Shown: positions 1-7,706 of the stretch, in pieces
How the letters are laid out: the number at the start of each line of letters is the position of its first letter
Numbering within the stretch: the first letter of the stretch is position 1
From: Planctomycetaceae bacterium
GTDB taxonomy: Bacteria > Planctomycetota > Planctomycetia > Planctomycetales > Planctomycetaceae
NCBI GenBank assembly: GCA_021732995.1
Contig: JAKFWA010000036.1
Location: 1 to 57,914 of the forward strand
DNA: 57,914 nt
Direction: 5' to 3'
Position numbers and translations under genes: made by a program
Notes under the pieces: model-generated
Told to the model about the DNA's origin: nothing
Databases searched by the model: none
Seen by the model: the letters and a program-made list of their open reading frames with translations, nothing else

Positions 1-90
1 TTCGAATACATTGAAGTGTTCTACAATCGAGTCCGTCGGCACTCGGCATTGGGCTACCTGTCACCAGCCCAGTTCGCCAAAGCCGTTTAA
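1..90 (+). pseudogene. IS3-family transposase OrfB, C-terminal end (cut by window edge)
   Basis: The first 29 codons followed by TAA read as the very end of an IS3-type DDE integrase: a YNRVRRHSALGY-LSP core followed by a short basic tail. In IS3 OrfB this segment follows the catalytic Glu. The rest of the protein lies outside the window, so it cannot be told whether the element is intact. The element seems to end near 127, because the reverse complement of 108-127 begins TGGACTTGCCCACG, a plausible right inverted repeat with the TG terminus usual in IS3 elements. Confidence 0.85.
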
Positions 91-127
91 TCCTAACCCG
101 AGCGCCCGCAAAACGTGGGCAAGTCCA
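91..127. repeat. Putative right inverted repeat of the IS3-type element
   Basis: Between the transposase stop at 90 and the start of the GxxExxY flanking repeat at about 129 lie 37 bases. Read from the outside inward they start TGGACTTGCCCACGTTTTGC, in keeping with IS3-family termini that begin with TG. The left end is not in the window, so the match between the two ends cannot be confirmed. The element would abut the next repeat almost exactly. Confidence 0.45.
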
Positions 128-128
128 T

Positions 129-160
129 TTTCTTCTTTGCGTCCTTCGCGAGCTTCTGTT
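129..160 (+). repeat. GxxExxY-flanking repeat, copy A (left, inward-facing)
   Basis: A 32-base unit whose last 19 bases are CCTTCGCGAGCTTCTGTTC. It lies just upstream of the GxxExxY gene and matches the reverse complement of copy B at 29 of 32 positions, all three differences being T/C transitions. Related copies lie at 777-805 and 19303-19385. Confidence 0.85.
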
Positions 161-174
161 CCAAGGAACCTCCC

Positions 175-576
175 ATGCACCCTCTGTTCAACAAAGCTGA
201 TCTGCTGAGCAAACAGGTCATCGGAGCGGCGATTGAGGTTCACCGCGTTCTTGGGCCAGGACTGCTGGAGAGTATCTACGAGAAATGCCTGCGACACGAA
301 CTGGATCTGCGACGTATTCCAACCTGTTGCCAGCGCGAAGTTCAGATTGAATACAAGGGCATCGTCTTCCTGGAAGAACTACGTTTCGACGTACTGGTCG
401 ATGGCTGCCTGCTCGTCGAACTCAAGGCCGTTCAAGAGATCCATCCCATCCACAAGGCGCAACTCCTCAGCTACATGAAACTGCTGAACGTACCCGTCGG
501 ACTACTCCTCAACTTCCACGAGTTGAAACTCGTCGACGGCATCTCACGAATGGTGTTGCACGGAGCAAGCGAGTAA
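175..576 (+). CDS. GxxExxY protein (PD-(D/E)XK nuclease-like)
   Basis: A 133-residue soluble protein carrying the motif that names the family: Gly29, Glu32 and Tyr35 in GLLESIYEKCL. Further on, Asp72 and the Glu82-Leu-Lys84 triad (VELKAV) have the D...ExK arrangement of PD-(D/E)XK nucleases, followed by Gln96 in a KAQLLSYM helix. The function of GxxExxY proteins is not established; nuclease activity is inferred from the motif. The ATG at 175 is preferred to a start at 115, because the longer reading would translate the repeat copy A into protein. The gene sits alone between two inverted 32-bp repeats (129-160 and 588-623) beside an IS3 remnant, which suggests a mobile or repeat-associated cassette. 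Confidence 0.85.
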   Translation: MHPLFNKADLLSKQVIGAAIEVHRVLGPGLLESIYEKCLRHELDLRRIPTCCQREVQIEYKGIVFLEELRFDVLVDGCLLVELKAVQEIHPIHKAQLLSYMKLLNVPVGLLLNFHELKLVDGISRMVLHGASE

Positions 577-587
577 GCGAATTGATT

Positions 588-623
588 GAACAGAAGCTCG
601 CAAAGAACGCGAAGAAGAAAGAA
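588..623 (-). repeat. GxxExxY-flanking repeat, copy B (right, inverted)
   Basis: Reads GAACAGAAGCTCGCAAAG and onward, the reverse complement of copy A apart from three transitions in 32 bases. It begins 11 bases after the GxxExxY stop codon. With copy A it frames the gene as terminal inverted repeats whose CTTCTGTTC ends face the gene. Confidence 0.85.
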
Positions 624-776
624 TGATTTAGGACGTCCTCAACTCAGGAGAACTACACGATCAGCCCAGACCAGGTGAGTAATCCAATGATTTAAGAAAT
701 CTGACAATAGCCACATCTCATCGGGTGTTGGTTCATGAGTTGTAAACTGGCGTTCGATTTCAGCCTTCGGCCCACC

Positions 777-805
777 TTCTTTGCGACCTTCGCGAGCTTC
801 TGTTC
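777..805 (+). repeat. Solitary copy C of the GxxExxY-type repeat
   Basis: A 29-base direct copy ending CCTTCGCGAGCTTCTGTTC, identical to copy A over those last 19 bases. It lies 21 bases upstream of the helicase start codon, so it sits in the leader or promoter of that gene. The stretch 624-776 between copies B and C holds no gene I can support. Confidence 0.8.
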
Positions 806-826
806 AAAACTTCTCAGGTAATCTGC

Positions 827-2647
827 ATGGATGCTGATCCTCAACAACCGTCCTTCACTGACTTTGAGATCGACGCGTTCCCGATCGGGTTCGATATGCG
901 CGCGGACGCGTTTTCGTCGGGGATGAATGGCGCGTTGCAGCGTTGGCCGAAGGTGGAAAGCGACGCTCTGCCGGTTGTGCTGAAGGCCGGTGTGATCCCG
1001 TCATGGCGCCCAGGTTGGCCGCGAGTGAAGACTGTTGGCCTCTCGTTCCCGGAAGCCATTCAGTTCCTGCCTCCGAAGAAGCAGGAAGAGCCGAAGCCCG
1101 AAGCTCCCGCCAAGCGTGAAGAGGAGCCCAAGCAGGCTGAGTCAGCCGACAAGAAGCCAACGCGCATCAAGCCTCCGAAGGATGCGTTAAAGCTCGAAGA
1201 CAGGCTGTTCTATATGCTGCAGCCGCCCTTGCAGACGTTGCTGGCCGGGCGTGAGATGTTGATGCCGTTCGAGCCGTTTCCTCATCAGTATGAAGGCATC
1301 GGCTGGCTGTTTTCAGCGGATGCTGCGCTGCTGGCTGATGAAATGGGGCTCGGCAAAACCATGCAGACGATCACGGCCGTGCGACTGCTGTTGCACAGCG
1401 GACAGGTGCGTCGAGTGCTCTTCGTCTGCCCTAAGCCGCTGATTCCGAACTGGCAGCGTGAGTTCCGCACGTGGGCTGAAGAGCTGCCGATCGTCACTGT
1501 GGAAGGCGACACCGCGCGCCGCAAAATGATCTGGGAAATGCCCGGCGTACCGCTGCTGATGTGCAACTACGAACTGGTCTCTCGGGACCTCGACAACCTG
1601 CCTCCGGAAGAGATGCCCAAGTTCGACCTGGTCGTGCTTGATGAAGCGCAGCGCATCAAGAATCGTGATTCGAAGACAGCCGAAGTCGCGCGGTCGATTC
1701 CGCGCCGACGCAGTTGGGCACTGACGGGTACTCCGATTGAGAACCGTCCGGAAGAACTCGCATCACTCTTTGAGTATCTGGAAGTCGTGCCGCCACATGC
1801 GACTCCTGACTTAAAGCAGTTGCGATGCCTGGCCGAAGAATACGTCCTGCGTCGCACCAAAGACTTGGTGATGAAGGACATGCCGCCGCGTATCGATCGC
1901 GACGCGCTGCTGGAACTGACGCCCGCTCAGAAATACGCCTACGAGCAGGCCGAGAAGCAAGGTGTCATCAAGCTGAACGAGATGGGTGATGAGGCCTCTG
2001 TGCAGCATGTGTTCGAGCTGGTATTGCGACTGAAGCAGATCACCAACTACGACCCGTTCACGGGCGAAAGTTCGAAGCTGGAACGTCTGCAGGCGGACAT
2101 GGAAGAGATTGCTGAAAGCGGCGGCAAAGCGATCCTCTTCAGCCAATGGACGAAGGTGTTGGACTGGCTGGCCGAGCGCCTGAAACCGTTCAATCCACTG
2201 ATCTATCACGGCGGCGTGCCGACTCCGAAGCGAGAACCGATCCTGCAGAAGTTCAAGGAAGACCCCACCAAGCACATCATCCTGATGAGCTACGGCACCG
2301 GAGCGGTCGGCTTGAACCTGCAGTTCGCGGGCTATGTGTTTCTGTTCGATCGCTGGTGGAACCCGGCAGTGGAAGATCAGGCCGTGAACCGCGCGCACCG
2401 CATCGGCTGCAAGAGCACCGTCATCGTGACGCGACTGATCTCGAAGGACACCATCGAAGAACGCATCGACGCCGTGCTCAAACAGAAGCGAGCGATCTTT
2501 GAATCCGTGCTCGGCGACGGCGACACCACGGACGTGAATCTCAGCCTGTCCGCCGCAGAAATCTTTGGGCTGTTCGATCTCAAAGCGCCAGCAGGCAAAG
2601 GCAAGGGTACAAAACGCGTCATCCCCCAAGTGCCAGATGCAGCGTAA
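827..2647 (+). CDS. SNF2-family DEAD/DEAH-type helicase/ATPase
   Basis: A 606-residue double-stranded DNA translocase of the SNF2 type. Residues 1-90 are a family-poor lead domain and 90-125 a charged Lys/Glu/Pro linker. The ATPase core starts near 158: motif I DEMGLGKT with Lys187, motif II DEAQ at 272-275, motif [12 protein letters not shown] near 301-309. The C-terminal RecA lobe includes [21 protein letters not shown] and motif [12 protein letters not shown]. No SWIM zinc finger or nuclease domain is present, so it looks like the short bacterial form. Such proteins often act in transcription recycling or repair; the exact role here is unknown. The start at 827 follows repeat copy C closely and has only a weak AGG upstream. 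The gene is monocistronic. Confidence 0.93.
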   Translation: MDADPQQPSFTDFEIDAFPIGFDMRADAFSSGMNGALQRWPKVESDALPVVLKAGVIPSWRPGWPRVKTVGLSFPEAIQFLPPKKQEEPKPEAPAKREEEPKQAESADKKPTRIKPPKDALKLEDRLFYMLQPPLQTLLAGREMLMPFEPFPHQYEGIGWLFSADAALLADEMGLGKTMQTITAVRLLLHSGQVRRVLFVCPKPLIPNWQREFRTWAEELPIVTVEGDTARRKMIWEMPGVPLLMCNYELVSRDLDNLPPEEMPKFDLVVLDEAQRIKNRDSKTAEVARSIPRRRSWALTGTPIENRPEELASLFEYLEVVPPHATPDLKQLRCLAEEYVLRRTKDLVMKDMPPRIDRDALLELTPAQKYAYEQAEKQGVIKLNEMGDEASVQHVFELVLRLKQITNYDPFTGESSKLERLQADMEEIAESGGKAILFSQWTKVLDWLAERLKPFNPLIYHGGVPTPKREPILQKFKEDPTKHIILMSYGTGAVGLNLQFAGYVFLFDRWWNPAVEDQAVNRAHRIGCKSTVIVTRLISKDTIEERIDAVLKQKRAIFESVLGDGDTTDVNLSLSAAEIFGLFDLKAPAGKGKGTKRVIPQVPDAA

Positions 2648-2659
2648 AAAATCTGGAGT

Positions 2660-2682
2660 AGCCTGGACGCCTCGTCCGGGCT
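2660..2682. terminator. Palindrome downstream of the helicase, possible terminator
   Basis: AGCCTGGACG-CCT-CGTCCGGGCT forms a strong 10-bp stem with a 3-base loop 12 bases after the helicase stop. There is no following T run, so it may act as a processing barrier rather than an intrinsic terminator. A sister palindrome lies at 18379-18401 after mqnC, so this is a dispersed repeat family. Confidence 0.5.
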
Positions 2683-2706
2683 TGCAGGCAACTGCGGCAC
2701 AATGCG

Positions 2707-2849
2707 GTAGGGTGGGACAAGCGATCGTGACTCCTTGGTGGGCCGGCGCATTCGACGCCAGTTGGGCTCGACAGTCTGTCTCCGCACACAACAGGGCTCG
2801 ATCGCGCCGGCCCACCACACGACGGCCTCGAATGCTTGTCCCACCCTAC
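2707..2849. repeat. 143-bp imperfect inverted repeat, MITE-like
   Basis: The outer arms GTAGGGTGGGACAAGC (2707-2722) and GCTTGTCCCACCCTAC (2834-2849) are perfect reverse complements. A second nested pair, TGGTGGGCCGGCGC near 2736 and GCGCCGGCCCACCA at 2804-2817, is also perfect. The interior has no open reading frame of merit. The gap 2648-2920 holds only this element and the palindrome at 2660. Confidence 0.75.
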
Positions 2850-2920
2850 GCGGCCCGCACCGCGAGCTAACAAGCTGCCAAGTAACTTCTGCCAAGCGCG
2901 GTCGCGCTGTGGACGGAGCC

Positions 2921-3559
2921 TCATTTGGTTTGAGCACTGGCTTCCTCTGGCGTGACCGCGAAGAACAGCTTCTCCGGCGGCACGCCGCAGCGGCGCTGCA
3001 CGGCTTGGATCAGCAACACGATCGCATTGAGAACATATAACAACGTCAGCAGGCTCAGAGGCACGCTGCCGAAGATGGTCATGCCCCAGTGACTCACGAC
3101 GGCGTATTTCAACTCTGTCGCTTGTGAGTCTTGAACGAACGTCCGCGTTTGTTCGAGGACCGACTCCATGCTGGAGTCTGCGACCGGAAACTCCATGACC
3201 TGATCGCCGTCGCCGCGGAGGACCAGATATCTTTGGTCATCCGGTCGTGACCCTTTGCGCGGAGTCGTGTTGGACGTGTTCTGGATCGACGCGCGTGTTT
3301 CGACTTCGCGAATTCCGGAGACCGACAAGCTCCGATACGGGATCACGAAGAACAAACAGACTTTGGCTCTGGCCGAAACGCTCTCGCCCTGCCGCTCGAA
3401 CTTCACCCACGAAACCGGCGACGCCAAGGTCCACAACCCCGGAAACCCGACGCAGATCAGGAAGGCAATGAATTGCCCAACCGGCCCCATGCGCGTCGGC
3501 TGTGGGCCTGGTAGCGTCGGTTGAATCGTTACCTCGTTGGCCGGCTGCGGCGTGTCCAT
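2921..3559 (-). CDS. Two-TM membrane protein of unknown function
   Basis: A 212-residue protein with one hydrophobic segment near residues 28-48 and a second near 162-185, separated by an extracytoplasmic-looking domain of about 110 residues rich in beta-type sequence. The short C-terminal tail is polar. I do not recognise the family; the layout resembles DUF3592-type proteins but the match is not clear. The start at 3559 is preferred because AAGG lies six bases upstream; two other in-frame ATG codons lie at 3565 and 3574 without a site. It is the first of three minus-strand genes with unrelated products. Confidence 0.7.
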   Translation of the reverse strand: MDTPQPANEVTIQPTLPGPQPTRMGPVGQFIAFLICVGFPGLWTLASPVSWVKFERQGESVSARAKVCLFFVIPYRSLSVSGIREVETRASIQNTSNTTPRKGSRPDDQRYLVLRGDGDQVMEFPVADSSMESVLEQTRTFVQDSQATELKYAVVSHWGMTIFGSVPLSLLTLLYVLNAIVLLIQAVQRRCGVPPEKLFFAVTPEEASAQTK

Positions 3560-3604
3560 CGTCATCCTTATCATTTCATGGCACGGTGACTTGATTCACC
3601 GCAG

Positions 3605-3871
3605 TCATTCCAGGAATAGCTCAGGTTCCCGTGGGAACTTCCGAAAGCGGCGGAAGCTTTCGTCTGTGCACTCAGCAAACTCCTCATCCGTCTGATCCCG
3701 ACCGTTCCACGCGGTGTTCAGATGATGGTACAGATGCCCCATGGCAGCACGGAACTCCTCAACGTCATAGGAGTCTTTGCGATCCACCGCAGCGACCGTG
3801 CGATTCAATTCCTCAGCAGCTTCTCGTAAGTGGAATAGGACGACTTGTCGATTCATGAGGGATGCTTTCAT
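3605..3871 (-). CDS. Small conserved-looking hypothetical protein
   Basis: An 88-residue acidic helical protein with FHLREAAEELNRTVAAV at the front and HLYHHLNTAWNGRD in the middle, a histidine-rich helix followed by an aromatic Asn-Gly-Arg-Asp turn. I have the impression of similar short proteins in other planctomycetes but cannot name a function. The open frame extends to a TTG at 3913; the ATG at 3871 is preferred, and a third option is the ATG at 3856. No good ribosome binding site decides among them. It lies between two other small minus-strand genes. Confidence 0.6.
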   Translation of the reverse strand: MKASLMNRQVVLFHLREAAEELNRTVAAVDRKDSYDVEEFRAAMGHLYHHLNTAWNGRDQTDEEFAECTDESFRRFRKFPREPELFLE

Positions 3872-3919
3872 TCCACGCAAGAATTGGACATCAGAGCAGT
3901 CGGGGTCAGACAAACGTGG

Positions 3920-4264
3920 TCACCAGAACTTCCACCACGGCTTCTTTGTTGGAACTCGGCTCTCGCTCGAGGATGCTTCGGTGTCTTGAGCCTGGGATAG
4001 TCCAATCAATGTTTTCAGTAGGCCGGAGTTGCTGTGAAGCGCCTCAAGCAACATCGCGCGAGTCGGTGGAGCGAGATGCGGCGGATGGCCATCACGGACC
4101 GCCGCTCCCATCTGCTCCAGCGTTGGTTGGTCGAAGTAGTGGTCGGTCATTGCCAAGGCGAGGACGAGTTCGTCTTCTGTGCGTGGGACGCCCTGACACT
4201 CCGGGCAAGGAACGAACGCTCCGAACTTGATCACTCCACAGTTGAAGCAAACAGCCATCGTCAT
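3920..4264 (-). CDS. Zinc-ribbon hypothetical protein
   Basis: A 114-residue protein that opens with a zinc ribbon: Cys and Cys in CFNCG, then CPEC after ten residues. The remaining helical part contains a DHYFDQPTLEQMG segment and ends in a Lys/Trp-rich tail, KKPWWKFW. The start at 4264 is chosen because GGGAG lies at good spacing upstream; the frame stays open to 4363 but that extension looks non-coding. The role is unknown; a small cytoplasmic metal-binding protein is the most that can be said. Confidence 0.65.
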   Translation of the reverse strand: MTMAVCFNCGVIKFGAFVPCPECQGVPRTEDELVLALAMTDHYFDQPTLEQMGAAVRDGHPPHLAPPTRAMLLEALHSNSGLLKTLIGLSQAQDTEASSSESRVPTKKPWWKFW

Positions 4265-4464
4265 TGGGTTTCTCCCGTCGTCGCTCAAATTGGCGAATGC
4301 AACAGCTATTAGGTCGCTGGAATACTTCACTAAACGAAAGGCCACGCAATAATCAAGACCCAACCGTGCAGTGCGCGGAGTTGCCGAGACCGAGGGTCTT
4401 GAAGAGGCTGATCCGCGCGGGCTCGGTGGTCGCAGTCGAACACGTCACTCGGAGATGAGCATCA

Positions 4465-5082
4465 ATGAGCGAAGACAACGAAGAAGAAGTGGCGCAAGAA
4501 TGGTACGATCGTAAGTCGGCACTGATGGAGTCGGTTCTCGGCGCGGAGCATGACATGGTGATGCACGCCATCATTCCCTATGCGATTGGTGGTGGTCTCG
4601 ATCTGTACTACTACCCGAACGGCATTCCGGGAACTGCAGTCGCGACGAAAGAATGCAGCGAACTGCCAGACGAAGGATCAACAAACGACGTGTTCGATGT
4701 CTATGAACTGGTAATGTTCACACGACATCAACTGTCGCTCGATGATAGTCGAGACGAGTCAACGTCCTTCGGCAAGGCTCACGCAAACATCAACGCAATC
4801 CTGAACTGCATTGCTCCCTACAGCGCTGAGGCGACGCTCAACCCGAATGAGACCTGCGAGTTCCCCGAAGACATGGAAACTTTGGGCGGCAAATGCCTGA
4901 TCTTCGACGCCTACGGTGAACAATCGGCAGAGAAATCACCGTTCGGATTACTTGCTGTGATCCAAGTATTTCGTTCCGAAATGAACTTTGCTCGCAAAAA
5001 AGGCGGCGCCAAATTGCTGGCGAAACTGAAGCAGGCTGGCCACTACCCATACTCGGACTTGGAGCGTGAGCCGGTCGTTTAA
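4465..5082 (+). CDS. Hypothetical protein, possible suppressor-of-fused (SUFU)-like domain
   Basis: A 205-residue acidic protein without signal peptide or membrane segment. The middle part, with GGGLDLYYYPNG, an aromatic/acidic DVYELVMFTRHQLS strand and CLIFDAYGEQ, has the look of a SUFU-type fold, a domain that in bacteria is often an immunity protein of polymorphic toxins. This is pattern reading and not secure. No toxin gene is recognisable beside it. The start codon ATG at 4465 has no strong ribosome binding site. It sits in a patch of unknown genes (2921-6102) that looks accessory. Confidence 0.6.
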   Translation: MSEDNEEEVAQEWYDRKSALMESVLGAEHDMVMHAIIPYAIGGGLDLYYYPNGIPGTAVATKECSELPDEGSTNDVFDVYELVMFTRHQLSLDDSRDESTSFGKAHANINAILNCIAPYSAEATLNPNETCEFPEDMETLGGKCLIFDAYGEQSAEKSPFGLLAVIQVFRSEMNFARKKGGAKLLAKLKQAGHYPYSDLEREPVV

Positions 5083-5184
5083 AGACAGCATAACGATCCC
5101 CAGCGCCGGAGTTGCAAGGCAACCCCGGCAAGCTAACTGCAGCCAACCGGAGCCACCCGCGAGCGTTCATTGCGACAGTGTTCT

Positions 5185-6102
5185 ATGGAAAATAACAATT
5201 CAGCTTTGCCAAGACGACTATTGATTCGCAGGCTTTTCTTCGGCTTGACAGTTACCCTTAGCGCCTCAACGGTGATGCGCATTGGATACGTTCTATCGAG
5301 ACGAGTGGAGCGTCTTGATGAGCGCTCGTGGCAATGCATGAGTGTTTCCCATTTCTTTCAAACCAAACCCGATTCACATTCATTCTCATTGGTGCAAGGG
5401 AGAACAAAGATCACCGACTTGTCGCGCCACGAGATGGGAGACATCTTGTATGCAGCAGCGGCAAGGACCAGTGAGGCTGAAATCACAGTGCGCAGGGCAA
5501 TTGCGGAACTTAACCCTGATGCGAGAGAATACTACGCGGCACCACTTATCTGGTCTCTCATGTGGATTGGCGGAAGTAAAGCTACGCCCGATCTGATCGA
5601 ATTTGCTCGAACCGGTGGGGCGATTGGCTGCTATGCAGTAGCGGCACTACAGCGTTTATGGTTTCGGAAAACTCCGTTACCTCAAGGCTCGTCCGTCGAA
5701 GTGGCAGACGAATGGCAGCAATGGTATCTCTCCAACGAGATTTCAGACTGGAATGAGGTCTTGGAGAATACGTTAATTGCATATGGCGTCACATTAGAAC
5801 GCGATGCCCAAGGCAAGTTTGAATATGAAAGCCTGATCAAGGCGTGGGAAGTAGTTCCGTTGGAAGAATATCCTATTCATCTTTTTGAGACTGATTCAGA
5901 TGCCATTTCTGCAGTTCAAGAGCGGACGCTGATCGGCATGCGATTGTCTGAGTTACTTTGTGAGCGCACTGGTATTTACTCCGAAACCCCGGCAGCTTTT
6001 CCGCGGGGCTTCCCAGATGGGCAATGGTATGCCCCCCGGTACTATGGAAACGAAGGCGATGGCATCAGAAGGTGGCGAATGGCCGTTTTTGTAGACCAGT
6101 AA
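5185..6102 (+). CDS. Hypothetical protein with N-terminal membrane anchor
   Basis: About 305 residues. A basic start followed by a hydrophobic stretch (LFFGLTVTLSASTVMRIGYVL) suggests a signal anchor, with the rest outside the membrane. The segment around MGDILYAAAARTSEAEITVRRAIAELNP and the following APLIWSLMWIGGSKATPDLIEFARTGG reads like paired helices of a HEAT-like repeat protein. No catalytic motif is visible. A TTG at 5170 could extend it by five residues. Its less Arg/Ala-rich composition and lower apparent GC than neighbouring genes suggest acquired DNA. Confidence 0.6.
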   Translation: MENNNSALPRRLLIRRLFFGLTVTLSASTVMRIGYVLSRRVERLDERSWQCMSVSHFFQTKPDSHSFSLVQGRTKITDLSRHEMGDILYAAAARTSEAEITVRRAIAELNPDAREYYAAPLIWSLMWIGGSKATPDLIEFARTGGAIGCYAVAALQRLWFRKTPLPQGSSVEVADEWQQWYLSNEISDWNEVLENTLIAYGVTLERDAQGKFEYESLIKAWEVVPLEEYPIHLFETDSDAISAVQERTLIGMRLSELLCERTGIYSETPAAFPRGFPDGQWYAPRYYGNEGDGIRRWRMAVFVDQ

Positions 6103-6419
6103 GTTAGTCTTGCCAGGATCAAATTTGGGGCACATGAATGGCAGGCATGATGAACGGGGATGTCCGCATCTGTGCAAAGCACGCTCATCCCAAAGGAAGG
6201 CAGAGCTGGTTCTCTCGCCTGCAATTGTGACGGCGACCGATGCGACCGTCGGGAGTCTCGCTTGCTGGCTCAGCCGGAGGAAGTGACGCCTCGGCCTACT
6301 GTCACATAGCGATCCGGCCGGCTGACTACACCCACCCACGTACCAGAATGCGAGTCATGGAATGACTCGCCTACGTAGCTCTGTCATTCCATGACTGAGA
6401 TTCCTGTTCTCCTGAAACC
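6103..6419. other. Intergenic region with inverted repeats, no gene
   Basis: 317 bases between a plus-strand and a minus-strand gene end (convergent). No supported reading frame. The sequence GAGTCATGGAATGACTC at 6352-6368 is a near-perfect palindrome, and GTCATTCCATGAC follows at about 6383, complementary to it. Together they could form a hairpin serving as a two-way terminator. Confidence 0.5.
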
Positions 6420-7622
6420 TCACAACAACTGCCGCAAAGCATCCGCCAAGGCTTCAATTTCGGCAGGAGAATTGTAGAGGTGTGATGATACGCGGACGAA
6501 GCGTTGGCTGCGCCAGTGGACGATGGGGATTTCGATGCGGTGTTGGTCCCACAAGGCGTTTTGGACGGGGTCGCGTTCGCCGAATTTGGGGGGCTCGGCG
6601 ACTCGCGGGAGGTGGAAGGCGGCCATCGAACCGCACCAGTGCGCGCGATCGGCGAACGGGGGCAGGTTTGTTACGGCGGTGATGCGTTGCTCGGCGAAGT
6701 CTAGTAATGAGCGGGCGTGTTGGCGGTACTCTTCGAGGGCTGAGCCCGAGGATGTGAGGACTCGCGCGGGTTGTTGGAGGAAGTCGATGGCGGCGGTGAC
6801 TCCCAGGAAGCTCGCCGGGTTGCGGGTTCCGATCCAGTTGAACTCGTCCTTCCAGCTCGGTTGATAGCCGCCGATGCTGCCGCCCCAACTGACGACGGTC
6901 GGTTGCACCCGCTTGCGTTGCTGGGGATGGACGTAGAGGAAGCCGGAACCAAACGGGCCGCAGAGCCACTTGTGGCAACTAGCCGCGTAGAAGTCGCAGT
7001 CGATCCGCTTGAGATCAACCGGCAGCATCGCGATGGCATGCGGGCCGTCGATGCAGACCGGGACGTTCAACTGGCGGGCCCGTCGGCAAATCTCGGCGAT
7101 GGGCAGGATCACGGCCGTCGGTGAGGTCACGTGGCTGACGACGATGAGACGCGTCAGATGAGTCACCTTGCTCATGATGGCTTCCACCACGGCATCGTCG
7201 TCGGTCAGCGGATCGGGCAGATCGACCGTCACCACGTGAGCCTTGCTGGGCTGCACGTAACGTCGCCACAGCCGAGTCACCGCACCGTATTCATGATCGT
7301 TGACGAGGATTTCATCGTCCGCGTCGAGGTTCAAGCTCGACGCCACCACGTTCATGGCGGTGGTCGCGTTGTCGCTGAAGATGAGTCCTTCGCGCCCGAC
7401 TCCCAGAAACCGAGCGAGCCGTTCTGAGGCCTGATCCAGCAGTTCTTCCATCCGTCGCAGGTAAAAATGCATGGGTTGGCGTTCAAGTTCGCGCGTCCAA
7501 TGCTCGGTGGCTTCGATCACGCACCGGGGCGACGGACCGAACGACCCGTGATTGAGGTAACGAACGTCGTCATCGAGGAGCCATTCCGGGCGCCAGCGAG
7601 CGGCGATTTCTGCATTCATCAT
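6420..7622 (-). CDS. Class-V aminotransferase, isopenicillin-N-epimerase type (PLP enzyme)
   Basis: A 400-residue fold-type I PLP enzyme. The front carries YLNHGSFGPSP, typical of CefD-like epimerases. SDNATTAMN (residues 83-91) is the phosphate-binding turn, IDGPHA near 191-196 supplies the cofactor-ring aspartate, and SCHKWLCGPFGSGFLYV contains the probable Schiff-base Lys218. The C-terminal small domain ends FVRVSSHLYN. The family covers cysteine desulfurases, epimerases and ergothioneine-type lyases; the substrate cannot be told from sequence. It is divergent from the ThuA gene with 84 bases between them, so both promoters share that gap. Confidence 0.88.
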   Translation of the reverse strand: MMNAEIAARWRPEWLLDDDVRYLNHGSFGPSPRCVIEATEHWTRELERQPMHFYLRRMEELLDQASERLARFLGVGREGLIFSDNATTAMNVVASSLNLDADDEILVNDHEYGAVTRLWRRYVQPSKAHVVTVDLPDPLTDDDAVVEAIMSKVTHLTRLIVVSHVTSPTAVILPIAEICRRARQLNVPVCIDGPHAIAMLPVDLKRIDCDFYAASCHKWLCGPFGSGFLYVHPQQRKRVQPTVVSWGGSIGGYQPSWKDEFNWIGTRNPASFLGVTAAIDFLQQPARVLTSSGSALEEYRQHARSLLDFAEQRITAVTNLPPFADRAHWCGSMAAFHLPRVAEPPKFGERDPVQNALWDQHRIEIPIVHWRSQRFVRVSSHLYNSPAEIEALADALRQLL

Positions 7623-7706
7623 CCCTGCGGCCTTGCTGTTGAAGAGGACTCGGCAGCGCTATGCTGTGTGCGGGTGAAACTCTAACTCTCAAGCAAAGGA
7701 CTCTCG

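Noticed and set aside
3605-4264. Two small neighbouring genes as a toxin-antitoxin pair
   Set aside because: They are 88 and 114 residues but have no toxin or antitoxin motif and are separated by 48 bases without overlap.
4465-5082. Toxin-immunity module
   Set aside because: The SUFU-like resemblance is weak and no toxin, secretion signal or paired small gene is adjacent, so it is listed only as a possible fold.
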